Of a DNA stretch of 64,000 nt, positions 17,196 through 24,500 are shown in pieces (the first letter of the stretch is position 1; each line of letters opens with the position of its first letter). The stretch is from assembly GCF_021404405.1 (NCBI RefSeq), contig NZ_JABFTV010000012.1, positions 62,001 to 126,000 of the forward strand, read 5' to 3'. The notes under the pieces were generated by a model. That model saw only the letters and a program-made list of their open reading frames with translations, searched no databases and had not been told where the DNA came from. Both the position numbers and the translations under genes were made by a program. Origin of the DNA: Billgrantia aerodenitrificans (GTDB taxonomy: Bacteria > Pseudomonadota > Gammaproteobacteria > Pseudomonadales > Halomonadaceae).

Positions 17196-18080
17196 TCACT
17201 CGCCCTGCCGGCGCCCAGCTTCATGCAGCCGCCGGCGCCCGACCCACTGGCAGGCGAACTGCCAGGCTCCTCTGCCGCTGCGTCCGCCGCGCAGGGTGGC
17301 GTAGCGGATCGCCTCGGCACGCGCCTCGGCGTCCCAGTCCTTGGCGCTGCCCAGGTGCGTGACCCAGTGGCAACAGGCTTCCAGATAGGTGTCCTGGCTG
17401 AAGGGGTAGAAGCCCAGCCACAGGCCGAAACGGTCGGAGAGCGAGATCTTCTCCTCCACCGCATCACCGTGGTGAAGCTCCTCCCCCACCAGGCGCGAAC
17501 CTTCGTTGTCGGCCATGGACTCCGGGAGCAGGTGGCGACGGTTCGACGTGGCGTAGAGCAGCACGTTCTCGGGCGGGCCGGTGAGCGCACCGTCGAGCAC
17601 GCTCTTGAGCGCCTTGTAGGCGTCGTCGTGGCCCTCGAAGGAGAGGTCGTCGCAATACACCACGAAGCGCTGCGACTGAAGGCGCAGTTGCTCGACCAGC
17701 ATGGGCAGGCCAGCCAGATCGTGGCGGTCGACCTGCACCAGGCGCAGCCCCTCCGGGGCCAGACTGTTGAGCAGCGCACGAATCAACGACGACTTGCCGC
17801 TGCCGCGTGAGCCCCACAGCAGCGCATGGTTGGCCGGCAAGCCCTGTAGAAAGGCGCGGGTATTGTCGACCAGCGCCAGCTTCTGGCGCTCGATGCCCAG
17901 CAGGTCGTCGAGGGCGAGGCTATCCCGTGGCGGCACCGGCAACAAGCGGCCGCCCAGCACGTGGCGCTGCCACAGTGCAGCCACATCACGTGACCAGTCG
18001 ACCTCTTGCGGGGCGGGCGGCAGCCAGTGCTCCACGTGATCCAGCAGGCGGCCAAGGCGTCTGCTCAGCTCGGCATCCAT
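17196..18080 (-). CDS. AAA-type ATPase of the DUF815 family
   Basis: A 294-residue P-loop ATPase. Walker A is GSRGSGKS (90-97). Walker B is FVVYCDDLSF. A downstream ATSNRRHL segment looks like sensor 1, and the C-terminal LSDRFGLWLGFYPF fits the DUF815/YP_710-like ATPases widely found in Proteobacteria. Their physiological role is not established. The ATG at 18080 has GGAGATA just upstream; a longer frame to 18173 would overlap the divergent promoter. It is divergent from the M48 protease gene. Confidence 0.85.
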   Translation of the reverse strand: MDAELSRRLGRLLDHVEHWLPPAPQEVDWSRDVAALWQRHVLGGRLLPVPPRDSLALDDLLGIERQKLALVDNTRAFLQGLPANHALLWGSRGSGKSSLIRALLNSLAPEGLRLVQVDRHDLAGLPMLVEQLRLQSQRFVVYCDDLSFEGHDDAYKALKSVLDGALTGPPENVLLYATSNRRHLLPESMADNEGSRLVGEELHHGDAVEEKISLSDRFGLWLGFYPFSQDTYLEACCHWVTHLGSAKDWDAEARAEAIRYATLRGGRSGRGAWQFACQWVGRRRLHEAGRRQGE

Positions 18081-18112
18081 CGGTATCTCCTTGGAAGTTC
18101 CACGGTTCGTGG

Positions 18113-18140
18113 TTGACGTTGCGTCGTTACGGGGTATCTT
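18113..18140 (+). promoter_or_regulatory. Putative promoter of the M48 protease gene
   Basis: TTGACG (18113-18118), a 16-bp spacer and TATCTT (18135-18140) lie about 60 bp before the start at 18200, in the divergent gap with the DUF815 ATPase. Confidence 0.5.
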
Positions 18141-18199
18141 GTGGCGAACCGTCACCGACGTCCAGGGTCTCAAGGGATCTGAAGAACGAGGAATCGAAC

Positions 18200-19000
18200 A
18201 TGCGCTGGATTCGTTATGCTGCCGTGGCCGCCCTGGCCCTGACCCTAACTGCTTGTACCACCTCGCCTACCGGCCGCCAGCAGCTCACGCTGGTGTCGGA
18301 TGCACAGCTCAATCAGATGGGCCGCGAGGCCTTCGATCAGTACCAGCAAGACCTGCCGGCCGCCGGCCAGGCCGAACAGCGCTATGCCCAGTGCATCGCT
18401 AATGCCCTGATCACCGTGCTGCCGGAGCGCGAGCGAGACCAGGACTGGCAGATCCGCGTGTTCGAATCGGAGCAGGCCAACGCCTTCGCCCTGCCCGGCG
18501 GCTACATGGGCATCAACACCGGCCTGCTGCGGGTAGCCCGCAACCAGGATCAGGTCGCCGCCGTGGTGGGTCACGAGATCGGCCACGTGCTGGCCCGTCA
18601 CGCCAATGAGCGCGTCTCGACCCAGACCTCTACCCAGCTGGCGCTGTCGGTACTGGGATCCGCGGCAGGCATGCAGGGCCCTGGCGGCGAGCAGTTGATG
18701 GGTGCGCTGGGCCTCGGCGCCCAATACGGCATCATGCTGCCCTTCTCGCGTCGCCACGAAACCGAGGCCGACATCATCGGCGTGCGGCTGATGGCGGATG
18801 CCGGCTTCGACCCGCGCGCCAGCCTCGACCTGTGGGACAACATGAGCGCCGAGGGCGGCGCCCGTCCACCGGCCTGGATGTCCACTCACCCCAGCCACGG
18901 CCAGCGCACTCAGGTACTGCAGCAGGAGATGGAAGGCGCCATCGCCCGCTATGAGCAGGCGCGCCAGGCGGGAAGGCAGCCTAACTGCCAGCGCCCCTAG
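18200..19000 (+). CDS. M48-family metalloprotease lipoprotein
   Basis: A 266-residue predicted lipoprotein (lipobox LTAC, Cys19) with a zinc metalloprotease domain. The zinc motif is HEIGH (125-129) and the third ligand Glu is in RRHETEADIIG. Size and layout resemble E. coli LoiP/YggG, which acts in the outer membrane on misfolded proteins; the TPR domain of BepA is absent. A role in envelope protein quality control is inferred from the family. The ATG at 18200 follows GAACGAGGAATC. A small membrane protein gene follows. Confidence 0.9.
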   Translation: MRWIRYAAVAALALTLTACTTSPTGRQQLTLVSDAQLNQMGREAFDQYQQDLPAAGQAEQRYAQCIANALITVLPERERDQDWQIRVFESEQANAFALPGGYMGINTGLLRVARNQDQVAAVVGHEIGHVLARHANERVSTQTSTQLALSVLGSAAGMQGPGGEQLMGALGLGAQYGIMLPFSRRHETEADIIGVRLMADAGFDPRASLDLWDNMSAEGGARPPAWMSTHPSHGQRTQVLQQEMEGAIARYEQARQAGRQPNCQRP

Positions 19001-19055
19001 GGCAACACCGATTCATTGCTGCGCTCGACAAGACTGGTAGACGACTGGAAAACGA

Positions 19056-19316
19056 ATGCTGAGACTAGGACTGCTGCTGTTGATCCTGCCCATCCTCGTA
19101 CTGATGGGCCTCTACTTCTGGGAACTAAGCAGCGTGCGTGAATGCACCCTGATCCAGGGCGGCTACTGGGACTACCTCGACGGCGTGTGCCGCTCCACCC
19201 CGCAGCCCTTCGTGCCCTGGGTGGAACGTCAGCCCTGGCTGGTCAACGGCGGCATGCTGCTGTCGGTGGCCGGTGTGGTGCTGTGCATGGCGGGGCTCTA
19301 CGTCAAGCGACGCTGA
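19056..19316 (+). CDS. Small two-helix membrane protein, unknown function
   Basis: An 86-residue protein with an N-terminal membrane helix (about 3-22, LRLGLLLLILPILVLMGLYF) and a second near the C-terminus (about 63-82), separated by a loop with two cysteines (C35 and C45) that could form a periplasmic disulfide. It ends KRR. I do not recognise a family. It lies 55 bases after the protease gene on the same strand and may share its transcript. Confidence 0.7.
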   Translation: MLRLGLLLLILPILVLMGLYFWELSSVRECTLIQGGYWDYLDGVCRSTPQPFVPWVERQPWLVNGGMLLSVAGVVLCMAGLYVKRR

Positions 19317-19325
19317 CGTTGATCG

Positions 19326-19352
19326 ACCGCGCAGGGCGCGCCCCTGCGCGGT
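19326..19352. terminator. Hairpin between convergent genes
   Basis: An 11-bp perfect stem ACCGCGCAGGG / CCCTGCGCGGT with a 5-base loop. It lies between the small membrane protein and the converging ABC transporter operon. T-runs are absent on both sides, so efficiency is uncertain. Confidence 0.55.
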
Positions 19353-19400
19353 ACTCACCTCCCGACGAGCGATGCGCTCCTGTGACCTATCGCCCAAGCG

Positions 19401-21701
19401 CTACTCGTAGAGATAGCACGCCACCGAATGCTGATCGGCGACCTGTCGCCGCTGGGGCGAAGCCTGTGCCTGGAAGCGCACGCTGAGGGTCCCCTCTCCG
19501 CCACGCTCGATGCGGCCGGCTTCGGCCAGCGCCGGATGCTTGGCCCGCATCACCTCGAGCAGCTCGCGCTCCGCGGCCTCGGCGCTCCCCACGCGCACCT
19601 GCAGGTGTACGTCGAGCCCAGCCACTTCGGCGCTACCCAGATGCTCGATCTCACGCCCGGCGATTCGCCACTCGCTCAGAGCGGTGATCACGTCGCGCCC
19701 TTCCCAGCCGCAGTGGGCCATGGCCCGGGGGCAGCGGGTGTGAAAATGGCAGCCGTTGGGCGGCTCCACCGCGCTGGGAATCTCCCCGGCACTCTCCAAG
19801 GGCGGTTTGACCACGCTGGGGTCCGGCTCGGGACTCGCCTCCAACAGCAGTTGGGTGTAGGGGTGCTTGCGCTCGCGCACCACCTGTTCGGTAGGCCCCA
19901 CCTCGACGATCTCGCCCAGGTACATGATCGCCGTGCGATCCGCCACGTAGCGGATGGTCGGCAGGTCATGGCTGACGTAGACGAAGGAGATGCCCAGTTC
20001 GTTGCGAAAGCGGTGCATCAGGTTGAGCACCCCGGCGCGGATCGAGACGTCGAGCATCGACACCGGCTCGTCAGCGACGATGAAGCGCGGCTCGAGCACG
20101 ATGGCCCGGGCGATGGCGACCCGCTGGCGCTGGCCGCCGGAGAGCTCGTGGGGGAAGCGCTCGGCGTAGACCTCGGCCGGCTTGAGCCCGGCCCGCTCCA
20201 GCGCCTCCACCACCTTGTGCTGCAGCGCCTCGCCCTCGGCCAGGCGATGGATGATCAACGGCTCGGCGACGATGTCGAAGATGGTGAAGCGCGGGTTGAG
20301 CGTCTGGTAGGGATCCTGAAAGATCATCTGCGCCCGGCGCCGGAACGTCTTCAGCTCGCGTCCGCTGAGCTGGGCGATGTCGGCGCCCTCGAAGCGGATC
20401 TCCCCCGCGGTGACGTCGAGCAGCCGCACCAGCATCTCGCCGGTGGTGGTCTTGCCCGACCCCGACTCACCGGCCAGGCCCAGGATCTCGCCCTCGTGCA
20501 GGTCGAAGGAGATACCGTCGACGGCATGCACCTTGCGATCCTTGTTGCGACCGCGCAGGCCGTCTAGGAAGCCCTGCTCCACCGGGAAGTGCTTCTTGAG
20601 CTCCGCCACTTCGAGCAGCAGCGGCGAATCGGCATCCTGGTGCTCGATGGAGCCGGCGCCCTGCACCGGCTCGTTCAAGCGCTCCCCGACCACCGCCCAG
20701 GTCTCGTTGAGCGCCGCCTTCACGCGGAAGGCCTCGGCCTGGTCAGGGTAGTGGCAGGCCGACTGGCGATCCGGGCCGACGCTGTGCAGTGGTGGCGTCT
20801 CACGCACGCAGCGCTCGGTGGCAAAGGGGCAGCGCTCGGCGAAGCGACAGCCGGCCGGCGGATGGAGCAGGTCGGGCGGGCTGCCGGGAATCGAGATCAG
20901 CTCGCGCTGGGCGCCCTCCAGGGTCGGGAAGGCATTGGTCAGGCCCATGGTGTAGGGATGGAACGGCGTGCCGAATACCTCCCGCACCGGCCCGGTCTCC
21001 ATGATGTGGCCGCCGTACATCACCGCTACCCGGTCGCAGGTCTGTACCACCACCGAGATGTCGTGAGTAATGAACAAGAGCCCCATGCCGCGCTCGCGGC
21101 GCAGCTTGGAGAGTCGCGCCAGGATCTGCGCCTGGGTCACCACGTCGAGCGCGGTGGTCGGCTCGTCGGCGATGATCAGCTTCGGGTCCAGCGCCAGGGC
21201 CATGGCGATCACCGCACGCTGCTTCATGCCGCCGCTCATCTCGTGGGGGTAGGCGGAGAGCCGGCCCGGGTCGATGCCCACCGCACGGAACAGCTCCTCG
21301 GCGTGGGCCCAGGCGGCTTTGCGGTCGATCTTGATGTGGGCGCTCATCGCCTCGAGGATCTGATCGCCCACGGTGTAGACCGGGTCCAGCGCGTTCATCG
21401 CCGCCTGGGAGATCCAGGCGATCTCCTTCCAGCGCACCTTGCGCATGCTCTCGTCGTCGAGCGCCACCAGGTCGCGCCCATCGAAGTCGATGCGCCCGCG
21501 CGGCACCTCGCCGTTGGGCGGCAGCAGCCGCAGCATCGCCTTGGCCGCGGTGGTCTTGCCGCAGCCCGACTCGCCCACCAGCCCCAAGGCCTCGCCGGGA
21601 CGCAGGTCGAAGTGGATGCCGTCGACGGCCTGCACCGGCCCCGCGCCGGTGCGGTAGTGAATGGCCAGGTCCTCGACCTTCAGCAGTCGTTGATCGGTCA
21701 T
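19401..21701 (-). CDS. Fused double ATPase of an oligopeptide/dipeptide-type ABC transporter (DppD-DppF fusion)
   Basis: A 766-residue protein with two complete nucleotide-binding domains. The N-terminal one is DppD-like: Walker A GESGCGKTT (43-51), signature SGGMKQR (156-162), Walker B LIIADE (175-180), followed by the Cys-rich tail CRFAERCPF. The C-terminal one is DppF-like: Walker A GESGSGKTT (411-419), LSGGQRQR, FIVADEP, tail CHFHTRCP. Between this last tail and the final HSVACYLYE there is an extra segment of about 85 residues (from WRIAGREIEHLG) not usual for the family. It may energise import of peptides or a related solute. Its start overlaps the preceding permease stop by four bases. 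Confidence 0.93.
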   Translation of the reverse strand: MTDQRLLKVEDLAIHYRTGAGPVQAVDGIHFDLRPGEALGLVGESGCGKTTAAKAMLRLLPPNGEVPRGRIDFDGRDLVALDDESMRKVRWKEIAWISQAAMNALDPVYTVGDQILEAMSAHIKIDRKAAWAHAEELFRAVGIDPGRLSAYPHEMSGGMKQRAVIAMALALDPKLIIADEPTTALDVVTQAQILARLSKLRRERGMGLLFITHDISVVVQTCDRVAVMYGGHIMETGPVREVFGTPFHPYTMGLTNAFPTLEGAQRELISIPGSPPDLLHPPAGCRFAERCPFATERCVRETPPLHSVGPDRQSACHYPDQAEAFRVKAALNETWAVVGERLNEPVQGAGSIEHQDADSPLLLEVAELKKHFPVEQGFLDGLRGRNKDRKVHAVDGISFDLHEGEILGLAGESGSGKTTTGEMLVRLLDVTAGEIRFEGADIAQLSGRELKTFRRRAQMIFQDPYQTLNPRFTIFDIVAEPLIIHRLAEGEALQHKVVEALERAGLKPAEVYAERFPHELSGGQRQRVAIARAIVLEPRFIVADEPVSMLDVSIRAGVLNLMHRFRNELGISFVYVSHDLPTIRYVADRTAIMYLGEIVEVGPTEQVVRERKHPYTQLLLEASPEPDPSVVKPPLESAGEIPSAVEPPNGCHFHTRCPRAMAHCGWEGRDVITALSEWRIAGREIEHLGSAEVAGLDVHLQVRVGSAEAAERELLEVMRAKHPALAEAGRIERGGEGTLSVRFQAQASPQRRQVADQHSVACYLYE

Positions 21702-23440
21702 CGGCGTGCCCTCAAACGTGGGTTGGCGACCAGCTCCAGCGAGCGGGAGATGAAGAACACGGAGAGCACCGTGATCATGATGAACAGCCCCGGCGGCAGG
21801 TTCCACCACCAGGCGTCGCGCCAGGCGCCGGAGAGCCGCGCATTGTGCAGAATGCCACCCCAGGAGATCGACTGGGGCGGCCCCAGGCCGAGGAACGAGA
21901 GCGTGGCCTCGGCGATGATCGACACCCCGACGATGATGGCCAGCTCGAGGAACACCAGCGGCATCACGTTGGGGAAGATGTGCAGATACATGATGCGCAG
22001 GTCCGAGGCACCGGCCACCCGCGCCGCCTTGACGAAGGGACGCTCGCGCAGGCTGAGCACCTGGGAGCGGATCAGCCGCGCCACGGTGCGCCAGGTGAGC
22101 AGCGACACGGCGAGGATGACGATCAGCAGGCTCGGCTCGAACAGCAGCACCAGGATCAGCGCGAAGGGCTCGAAGGGGATGCCGTACATGACGTCGACGG
22201 TACGCATCAGCACGGTCTCGGTGCGGCCGCGGAAGTAGCCGGCAATGAGCCCCACGTTGGCGCCGATCAGCACCACCAGGGCGGCGCCGATGAAGCCCAC
22301 CAGCAGGGCGATGCGTGAGCCGTGCACGTTCTGGCTGTAGAGGTCACGGCCGAGGTGGTCGGTGCCGAACCAGTGCTCGCCGGAAGGCGGCGCCAGGCGG
22401 TTGACGAAGCGGTCCGAGCCCAGTGCGAAGTAGTCCTCCCCGGTGACCATCAGGGCCCGCAGGTGACGCTCCTCCTCACTGGGCACCAGTTGCCACTCGT
22501 CCGCCTCGCGCTCGAACACGATACCGCTGCGGCCCACGGCGAAGGCGTGGCCCTCGTCGGTGACCCAGCCGGCGCGCATGGCGCGGGAATCCGGCGAGTC
22601 CTGGCTCTGCCAACGCTCGCCCACGGCGCTGCGCGAGAGCAGCGTGCCGCGTTCGCCGACGATCAGGCCGTGACCGCTGTCGGCCAGGTGGATGTGGTTG
22701 AGGTCGCGGTTGGTGGGCAGCCGCTCCAGCGACAGGCTGTCGTCGTCCGGGTCGAGGCGCAGGGTCAGGCCGCGCTCGCCCACCATCCAGGCGCTGCCGT
22801 CCGCATCCAGCGCCACCGAGTTGAGCCTCATGCCGCGCCCCAGCGGGCTTTCCAGCGCCTCGAACTCGCCGCTGGCAACGTCCAGGCGCAGGATCGTCTC
22901 GTCGACGCCCACCAGCAGCGCCGTGGCGTCGTCGAGCCAGGTCACGCCGGTCAAGGCCACTGACACCGGTGCCTCGATGGGCAGCCACTCGCTGCCCGCG
23001 GCGGCATCGTCGAGCAGGGCGATGTTGCCACCCACGCCCACCGCCAGCGCAGCACCACCGGGGGCTATGGCGACGTCGATCAGGGTCGTGGGCAGCGGGG
23101 CCTCGAGCTCGGCCCACTCGCCGTCGCGATAGCGCCAGGTGGCGCCGTCGCGCCCCACGGCCAGCCCCACGCCGTCGCGATAGTCCGCCGCGTTGAGGGT
23201 GCGCTCGCCGAGCGCGGGCAGCTGCACCCAGCGCGGGCGCTCGCCGTCGACGCTGCGCGCCAGCAGCGAGCCCTCTTCGCGCTCGTTCACCGCCAGCGGT
23301 TCATGGGTGGAGAGAAACGGCGCGAACAGCGCCATGCAGATGATCGACAACAGCACCACGACGCCCACCAGGGAGAGGCGATCGCCGATCATCGCGCGCA
23401 GCGGTTCCTGCGCGCTCTTGAGTATGCGGGATCCGATCAT
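21698..23440 (-). CDS. DppC-like ABC permease with an inserted seven-repeat beta-propeller domain
   Basis: A 580-residue protein; ordinary DppC/OppC permeases have about 300. It begins normally: a cytosolic N-terminus and first membrane helix (about 22-44). The normal permease resumes at HWFGTDHLGRDLYS (357-369) and continues with membrane helices and the EAA loop (VAGASDLRIMYLHIFPN, 475-491). Between them lie about 300 extra residues with seven repeats of about 41 residues. Each repeat carries a [AG]xxVGxxGxxxR-like core: 92-103, 131-142, 173-185, 217-228, 258-269, 299-310 and 338-349. This resembles seven-bladed Ycf48/BNR-type propellers and should face the periplasm. A sensing, docking or substrate-selection role is speculation. 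Both gene ends overlap neighbours by four bases. Confidence 0.92.
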   Translation of the reverse strand: MIGSRILKSAQEPLRAMIGDRLSLVGVVVLLSIICMALFAPFLSTHEPLAVNEREEGSLLARSVDGERPRWVQLPALGERTLNAADYRDGVGLAVGRDGATWRYRDGEWAELEAPLPTTLIDVAIAPGGAALAVGVGGNIALLDDAAAGSEWLPIEAPVSVALTGVTWLDDATALLVGVDETILRLDVASGEFEALESPLGRGMRLNSVALDADGSAWMVGERGLTLRLDPDDDSLSLERLPTNRDLNHIHLADSGHGLIVGERGTLLSRSAVGERWQSQDSPDSRAMRAGWVTDEGHAFAVGRSGIVFEREADEWQLVPSEEERHLRALMVTGEDYFALGSDRFVNRLAPPSGEHWFGTDHLGRDLYSQNVHGSRIALLVGFIGAALVVLIGANVGLIAGYFRGRTETVLMRTVDVMYGIPFEPFALILVLLFEPSLLIVILAVSLLTWRTVARLIRSQVLSLRERPFVKAARVAGASDLRIMYLHIFPNVMPLVFLELAIIVGVSIIAEATLSFLGLGPPQSISWGGILHNARLSGAWRDAWWWNLPPGLFIMITVLSVFFISRSLELVANPRLRARR

Positions 23441-24417
23441 TTGAAGCTCACCCTCGGGTCAAGCATGGTGTAGAGAATGTCCACCAGCAGGTTGAGCGTG
23501 ACCACGAAGGCCGCCATCACCAGGAAACTGGCCTGGGCCAGGGGGAAGTCCGAGGTGCGCACCGAGTTGAGGATCTCGCGCCCCAGCCCCGGCCAGGAGA
23601 ACACCACCTCCACCACCACCTGACCGCCGGCGGCCAGGCCCACGGTCACCGCCAGTTGAGTCACCACCGGCAGCAGCGCATTGCGCGCGGCGTGGGCGTA
23701 GAGGATACGCCGCTCCGGCAGGCCCTTGGCGCGGGCCATCTCGATGAAGTCCTCGCCGTACACCTCGAGCATGGTGTTGCGCATGATCAGCAGCGGCGAG
23801 CCCAGGTAGTAGAGCGCCACCACCAGCGCCGGCAGGATCAGGTGGTGCAGGAAGTCGAGAGTGAAGATCTTGTCGAAGAAGCCCGTAGCCTCGTAGGGCA
23901 AGGTGCGCATGCCGCTGGTGGGCAGCCAGCCCAAGGCGATGCCGAATACCAGAATGGCGATCATGCCGGTCCAGAACATCGGCGCCGAACGGAACATCAG
24001 ACCGACGAAGATGCCGGTGGTGTCGGTACGGCTGCCGCGACGCCAGGAGAGCCAAGCCCCCAGCGGCACGCCCACGGCGTAGGCCAGCAGGATTGCCGGC
24101 AGCATCAGCACCATGGTGTTGCCGAGCCGTTCCCAGATGATGTCGGCCACCGGTGCGCGGTAGTGGAAGGAGTAGCCGAAATCGCCCTGCAGGATGTTGG
24201 CCAGGTAGATGAAGTACTGCTCCCAGATCGGCCTATCGAGACCGAAGCTGGCGCGGATGCGCTCGCGCTCCTCGGGGCTCAGGCCTTCGGTGATCAGAGC
24301 GGCGGTGGGGTCGGGCAGCCCCAGGCGGAACAGGAAGAACAGCATGGTGGCGATGATGAACAGCGCCATCAGGCCGTGCAGCACACGGCGTATCAGGTAG
24401 CTTCTGCGTGTCGACAT
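23437..24417 (-). CDS. DppB-like ABC transporter permease
   Basis: A 326-residue inner-membrane permease of the oligopeptide/dipeptide family. The first helix is in LIRRVLHGLMALFIIATMLFF, followed by the periplasmic ASFGLDRPIWEQYFIYLANI segment typical of DppB/OppB, and then five helices. The EAA loop is EMARAKGLPERRILYAHAARNA. I use ATG 24417 by homology. A GTG at 24444 with AGAGG before it is possible and would add nine residues. It pairs with the propeller-bearing permease, whose start overlaps its stop. Confidence 0.93.
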   Translation of the reverse strand: MSTRRSYLIRRVLHGLMALFIIATMLFFLFRLGLPDPTAALITEGLSPEERERIRASFGLDRPIWEQYFIYLANILQGDFGYSFHYRAPVADIIWERLGNTMVLMLPAILLAYAVGVPLGAWLSWRRGSRTDTTGIFVGLMFRSAPMFWTGMIAILVFGIALGWLPTSGMRTLPYEATGFFDKIFTLDFLHHLILPALVVALYYLGSPLLIMRNTMLEVYGEDFIEMARAKGLPERRILYAHAARNALLPVVTQLAVTVGLAAGGQVVVEVVFSWPGLGREILNSVRTSDFPLAQASFLVMAAFVVTLNLLVDILYTMLDPRVSFK

Positions 24418-24444
24418 GGAAGACTCGCTCTTGACGACTGGCAC

Positions 24445-24477
24445 TCCCTCTCACCGCCTTGTGAGCGGTGAGAGGGA
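24445..24477 (-). other. Intercistronic hairpin between binding-protein and permease genes
   Basis: A perfect 13-bp inverted repeat (TCCCTCTCACCGC / GCGGTGAGAGGGA) with a 7-base loop lies just after the binding-protein gene on the minus strand. No T-run follows, so transcription likely continues. Such hairpins after binding-protein genes commonly stabilise the upstream mRNA and raise binding protein over permease; that role is inferred here. Confidence 0.65.
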
Positions 24478-24500
24478 AACGTACGCGGCTCGGAAAAGGC

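Noticed and set aside
20589..22238. 549-codon open frame on the plus strand opposite the ABC transporter genes
   Set aside because: Translated sequence is low-complexity H/R/Q-rich and lies fully opposite two well-supported genes with four-base overlaps.
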